From Gammaproteobacteria bacterium (GTDB taxonomy: Bacteria > Pseudomonadota > Gammaproteobacteria > UBA6429 > Thiohalophilaceae): DNA of 50,112 nt. Shown one piece after another: positions 46,379-50,112 of this stretch. Made by a program: the position numbers and the translations under genes. Position 1 is the stretch's first letter; every line of letters starts with the position of its first letter. The notes under the pieces were generated by a model that searched no databases, had not been told where the DNA came from, and saw only the letters and a program-made list of their open reading frames with translations. The stretch covers positions 1-50,112 of the forward strand of contig JAJRZT010000114.1 in NCBI GenBank assembly GCA_024275115.1, read 5' to 3'.

Positions 46379-49300
46379 TTAATGATTAGTTCCTCTTATC
46401 CCTGGTTCAGGTTGTTTAGCAAGGTAATGATACAAATCTTCTAAAAACTTAAAACGTTTGTCGATATCTTCCAGCTTGTTTGTAATGCGCAGCTTATCAT
46501 TGCCATCCAGCTTGTAAATTTTAGATTCGGTTTGTATTAAATGAATAATACGCATAGGGTCAACGTTGGGTTTTTCATTAAAGATAATACGCCCTCCCTG
46601 AGTGTTCAGATCAATTCTTTTAACACCCAATCGGGTATAAAGTAACTTTAAGCGGGTAATCTGAAACAGGTTTTTAATGGGCTCCACTAATAAGCCAAAC
46701 CGGTCGATCATTTCAACTTGCAGTTCTTTTAATTCCTCTTTTGACTTGGCACTGGCAATACGTTTATATAAAATTAAACGTTCATGAATATTATTTAAGT
46801 ATTCATCTGGAATAAGCGCCGGAATATGTAAGTCAATCTCGGTGCCTTGTGGTAAGGGTTTATTCAGATCAGGCTCAATGCCTGACTTTAGTGACTCAAC
46901 CGCACGTTCGAGTAATTCAGTATACATGGTATAGCCAATTTCCATCATCTGGCCACTTTGCTCATCGCCTAGTAATTCACCTGCACCGCGTATTTCAAGG
47001 TCGTGAGTCGCCAGTGTAAAGCCGGTTCCCAGAGTTTGAATAGACTCTATTGCTTCGAGGCGTTTTTTTGCATCGGCAGTTAACAGTTTTTTAGGCGGGG
47101 TAATTAAATACGCATAAGCCCCATGATGTGAGCGACCAACACGGCCACGCAGTTGGTAAAGTTGTGCTAACCCCAACCGGTCGGCTTTATTAATAATAAT
47201 GGTATTAGCGGTTGGTATATCAATACCGGTTTCAATAATAGTGGTACAGACAAGAACATTAAAACGCTGATGGTAAAAGTCACTCATGGTGGTTTCAAGT
47301 AGTTTTTCACGCATTTGGCCATGGGCAAATTCAACCGAGGCTTCTGGAATAAGCTCTGCAATTTTCTGTGTCTGTTTCTCAATGGTGGCAACGTCGTTAT
47401 GCAAAAAGAAAACCTGTCCGCCACGTTTAATTTCGCGCAGACAGGCTTCTTTAATTAAATTATCATCCCATTGGCTAACAAAGGTTTTAATCGCCAGTCG
47501 CTTAGCCGGTGGGCTGGCAATAATGGATAAATCGCGTATACCCGACATAGCCATATTCAGAGTACGGGGAATAGGCGTGGCGGTGAGTGTTAGTATATCT
47601 ACTTCGGCGCGCAGTGCTTTAAATTGATCTTTTTGTCGCACCCCAAAACGATGTTCTTCATCAATCACAACCAGCCCCAGTCGTTTGTACTTAATGTCTT
47701 TTTGGATAAGTTTATGGGTGCCAATAATAATGTCAATGTTACCTTTGGCGAGTTCATCTAATGTTGCTTTGGTTTCTTTGGCGTTTTTAAAGCGTGATAA
47801 TGAGTCAACTCTTATTGGCCAGTCGGCAAAGCGGTCACGAAAATTTTCAAGGTGTTGTTGTGTGAGTAAGGTCGTTGGGCAAAGCACGGCAACCTGCTTA
47901 TTATCCTGTACGGCAATAAAAGCGGCGCGCATGGCCACTTCGGTTTTACCAAAGCCAACATCACCACAGATCAAATGATCCATCGGCTTGTCGCTGCGCA
48001 TGTTTTTTATAACCTGATCAATTGCGCTTTGTTGGTCGGGCGTTTCTTCAAATGGAAAGCTGCCTGCAAAGGTATGGTATTGTGCATCATCAATATGATA
48101 GGCATAGCCTTTTTTTGCTTCACGTTTGGCATAGATGTCGAGTAACTCGGCAGCCACATCGCGGACCTGTTCGGCGGCTTTGCGTTTTGCTTTTGCCCAT
48201 TGTTGGCTGCCGAGTTTGTGCAAGGGAGCCGAGTCGGGGGATGCGCCGGTGTAACGGCCAATTAAATGCAGTGAATTAACAGGTACATAAAGTTTATCAC
48301 CACCGGCATATTCAAGCATTAAAAATTCGGCTTCGATATCGCCAACTTCAATATTGGTTAAACCTAAATAGCGGCCAACGCCATGGTCTTCATGTACCAC
48401 CGGTGAATTTAAAGTGAGCTCGGCGAGGTTACGAATAATAATATCGCTGTCACGTTGTTGTTTTTTACGCCGTCGCCGTTGTAATACCTGTTTTCCATAA
48501 AGTTGCGATTCGGTAATAATCGAAATTTCAGGCTGGTTAATCTGCAAACCCTGCGTTAAAGGGTAAACAGTAATCCCGTATTTCGTGTCAGCGCTGGCAA
48601 ACTGTTGCCAGTTATCAAATTTATCAGGATAAATATCAATGCCATGAAGAAGCTCGAGCAAAGCTTCACGCCGACCGGTTGATTCGGATGAAAATAATGT
48701 TCGTCCTTTATATTTTTGAATAAAATCTTGTAAACGTGAGGAGGGTGATTCAAGTTTTATATCGATTAATAAACTGGCGGGTGCATCAGTATCAAAATTA
48801 ATGGCCGCTGGATTTTCATGTTCAAAATGTTGGTATTGAATATGTTGGTATGATTTTATCTGTGCGTTAATTTCATTAATCGGTAGATATAATTCGTTAG
48901 GCGTTAATATCGGGCGTTGGAGATCGTGGCGACGTGCGTCATAGCGTTCATTCAGCTCTTTCCAGAATACTTCATTTTGATCCTGCATTGCTTTTTCGGT
49001 GATTAAGATGCAATTATCAGGGAGGTAGTCGAACAATGTTTCGCTTTGTTCAAAAAACAGCGGTAGATAGTATTCAATACCCGGCGAGGCCAGGCCATTG
49101 CTGATATCGCGGTAAATATTACAGTTTTGTGGTTCACCTTCAAAGCGGGCACGAAATGCCTGCCTGAAATGTTTAATACCATTTTTATCCAACGGGAATT
49201 CACGCGCGGGTAGTAGCTGTATATTTTCCAGTTTCGTAATAGTGCGTTGTGTTTCGGGGTCAAAGCTTCTTATATTTTCAATTTCATCGTCGAACAATTC

Positions 49301-49894
49301 AATTCTAAACGGGGTGGTACTGCCCATGGGGAAAACATCTAAAATACTGCCGCGTACGGCAAATTCACCGTGTTCCATCACCGACGAAACACACTGGTAG
49401 CCTGTTTGTTCAAAGCGAACGCGGATATCGTCCAGTGACAGCGTGTCACCCACATCCATCACTAAACTGTGTGCGCTAATATAAGAACGCGGTGCAATGC
49501 GTTGAGCCAGTGTCTGGATGGGCAAGACGATAATACCGGCTTGCAGTTCGGGTAGTTTGGCAAGGCTGCTTAAACGCTCGGAAATAATGTCCTGATGCGG
49601 TGAGAAAATATCATAGCTGAGTGTTTCCCAGTCTGGAAAATGCAACAAGGGAATATCTCCGGGTGCGAAAAATTCAATTGCGCTTTCGAGTAAATGCGCT
49701 TCCGCTGGTGAGCCGGTAATAACCACAATAGGTTGCTGCACCTTTTTAGCCGTTTCAACCAAAGCGAGGGCGAGTGAATTACCGTACAACTTTCCCCAGT
49801 ATTGAGTCTGCTGATTATTGACTGGATAAACAGGGGCAAAAATGGGCTGTAATATGCCGGGTTGCATATCGGAGACATCGTGAGTATGTGGCAT
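46379..49894 (-). CDS. mfd: Transcription-repair coupling factor
   Basis: An 1171-residue DNA translocase that removes stalled RNA polymerase and recruits UvrA. In order it has a UvrB-like N-terminal region, an RNA polymerase-interaction domain (VHEDHGVGRYLG), the Walker A GDVGFGKTE at about 643-651, the DEEHRFG box, a translocase domain with QLRGRVGRS, and the C-terminal TRCF domain. The length is normal (E. coli Mfd has 1148). No interruption was found. Confidence 0.97.
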   Translation of the reverse strand: MPHTHDVSDMQPGILQPIFAPVYPVNNQQTQYWGKLYGNSLALALVETAKKVQQPIVVITGSPAEAHLLESAIEFFAPGDIPLLHFPDWETLSYDIFSPHQDIISERLSSLAKLPELQAGIIVLPIQTLAQRIAPRSYISAHSLVMDVGDTLSLDDIRVRFEQTGYQCVSSVMEHGEFAVRGSILDVFPMGSTTPFRIELFDDEIENIRSFDPETQRTITKLENIQLLPAREFPLDKNGIKHFRQAFRARFEGEPQNCNIYRDISNGLASPGIEYYLPLFFEQSETLFDYLPDNCILITEKAMQDQNEVFWKELNERYDARRHDLQRPILTPNELYLPINEINAQIKSYQHIQYQHFEHENPAAINFDTDAPASLLIDIKLESPSSRLQDFIQKYKGRTLFSSESTGRREALLELLHGIDIYPDKFDNWQQFASADTKYGITVYPLTQGLQINQPEISIITESQLYGKQVLQRRRRKKQQRDSDIIIRNLAELTLNSPVVHEDHGVGRYLGLTNIEVGDIEAEFLMLEYAGGDKLYVPVNSLHLIGRYTGASPDSAPLHKLGSQQWAKAKRKAAEQVRDVAAELLDIYAKREAKKGYAYHIDDAQYHTFAGSFPFEETPDQQSAIDQVIKNMRSDKPMDHLICGDVGFGKTEVAMRAAFIAVQDNKQVAVLCPTTLLTQQHLENFRDRFADWPIRVDSLSRFKNAKETKATLDELAKGNIDIIIGTHKLIQKDIKYKRLGLVVIDEEHRFGVRQKDQFKALRAEVDILTLTATPIPRTLNMAMSGIRDLSIIASPPAKRLAIKTFVSQWDDNLIKEACLREIKRGGQVFFLHNDVATIEKQTQKIAELIPEASVEFAHGQMREKLLETTMSDFYHQRFNVLVCTTIIETGIDIPTANTIIINKADRLGLAQLYQLRGRVGRSHHGAYAYLITPPKKLLTADAKKRLEAIESIQTLGTGFTLATHDLEIRGAGELLGDEQSGQMMEIGYTMYTELLERAVESLKSGIEPDLNKPLPQGTEIDLHIPALIPDEYLNNIHERLILYKRIASAKSKEELKELQVEMIDRFGLLVEPIKNLFQITRLKLLYTRLGVKRIDLNTQGGRIIFNEKPNVDPMRIIHLIQTESKIYKLDGNDKLRITNKLEDIDKRFKFLEDLYHYLAKQPEPGIRGTNH

Positions 49895-49988
49895 GGAAAG
49901 TATTTAGACTATGAGTGGTTCAATAATTGAATTTTTGTATTTTATATTGATTTTACTTGTAGGAACAGGGGTAGCCTTGTCCAATATG

Positions 49989-50036
49989 AAATGAGCCTGA
50001 ACGCTGAGCGTGTTTCCAGCATAAAATGAGCCTGAA
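49989..50036. repeat. Two 13-base direct repeats at an IS end
   Basis: AAATGAGCCTGAA occurs at 49989-50001 and 50024-50036, a 35-base period. Such repeated transposase-binding sites are typical of the ends of IS21-like and related elements. The presumed element start may be the TG at 49978-49979. It lies 80 bases upstream of the mfd start codon, in the promoter region of mfd. Confidence 0.55.
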
Positions 50037-50089
50037 AGCACTGAAATTGGTTAAAAATCGTTCATCATTACCCAATGATGAGAACGATT

Positions 50090-50112
50090 ATGAAACTAGA
50101 AGAACTCAAAAC
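50090..50112 (+). CDS. Start of a putative transposase gene (cut by the window end)
   Basis: The reading frame MKLEELKT begins at ATG 50090; in-frame ATGs at 50075 and 50078 are alternatives. The start resembles integrase-core transposases beginning MKLxELKT that I have seen in proteobacteria. The call rests mainly on the direct repeats just upstream. Only 23 bases are visible. Confidence 0.4.

Noticed and set aside
48007-48279. Long open frames on both strands within mfd.
   Set aside because: They are shadows of a well-conserved gene with full-length domains, and they have no ribosome sites.
1-50112. tRNA, rRNA and CRISPR arrays.
   Set aside because: Reading all spacers, I found no cloverleaf-like sequence, rRNA segment or regularly spaced direct repeat array.

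Overview
This window looks like a core chromosomal segment of a gammaproteobacterium of moderate GC content. The evidence is conserved gene order: surE-pcm-yqaA-nlpD-rpoS, hom-thrC-recJ-prfB-lysS, sdhCDAB-sdhE-ygfX, nadB divergent from rpoE-rseA-rseB-rseC-degP-type protease, lepA-lepB-DUF4845-rnc-era-recO-pdxJ-acpS, cysM-rlmD and csiV/def/mfd. I cannot name the genus from sequence alone. No rRNA, tRNA or CRISPR array was seen, and no stretch longer than 300 bases lacks a gene.

Layout. 1-203: the last codons of an IS110-family transposase. 203-4.9 kb: an Smr endonuclease, then the stress and repair block surE-pcm-yqaA-nlpD-rpoS, ending in a terminator. 4.9-8.9 kb: an accessory insert holding an Xre/RES toxin-antitoxin pair, an uncharacterised 752-residue metzincin-like protein with a structured leader, and a run of strong hairpins. 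8.9-17.7 kb: amino-acid and translation genes (Mth938-like protein, alaC, hom, thrC, recJ, prfB with its programmed frameshift, lysS). 17.7-23.9 kb: an HDOD regulator, ygfZ, and the succinate dehydrogenase operon with its flavinylation factor sdhE, interrupted by a dispersed inverted repeat. 23.9-24.5 kb: a small toxin-antitoxin pair whose toxin is frameshifted. 24.6-31 kb: nadB and the sigma-E envelope-stress regulon core. 31-37.6 kb: the lepA-to-acpS block of overlapping genes. 37.6-44.8 kb: an orphan Hpt domain, cysM, rlmD, a CYTH protein, a cytoplasmic YkuD enzyme next to nagZ (wall recycling), an MscS channel and two purine-salvage genes. 44.8-49.9 kb: csiV, def and mfd, with a 31-bp perfect inverted repeat between def and mfd. 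49.95-50.1 kb: the apparent left end of a second insertion sequence.

How it works together. Envelope maintenance recurs: NlpD (amidase activator), the RpoE-RseABC-protease circuit, the YkuD/NagZ recycling pair, MscS and CsiV. Central metabolism is represented by aspartate-family amino acids (Hom, ThrC), alanine synthesis, NAD synthesis (NadB), cysteine synthesis (CysM), pyridoxal phosphate (PdxJ) and complex II. Mobile and repeat sequences sit between conserved operons rather than inside them. The best candidates for undescribed biology are the metzincin-like gene with its leader hairpin, a possible small structured RNA or attenuator just upstream of lepA, and the dispersed repeats near sdhE and mfd.
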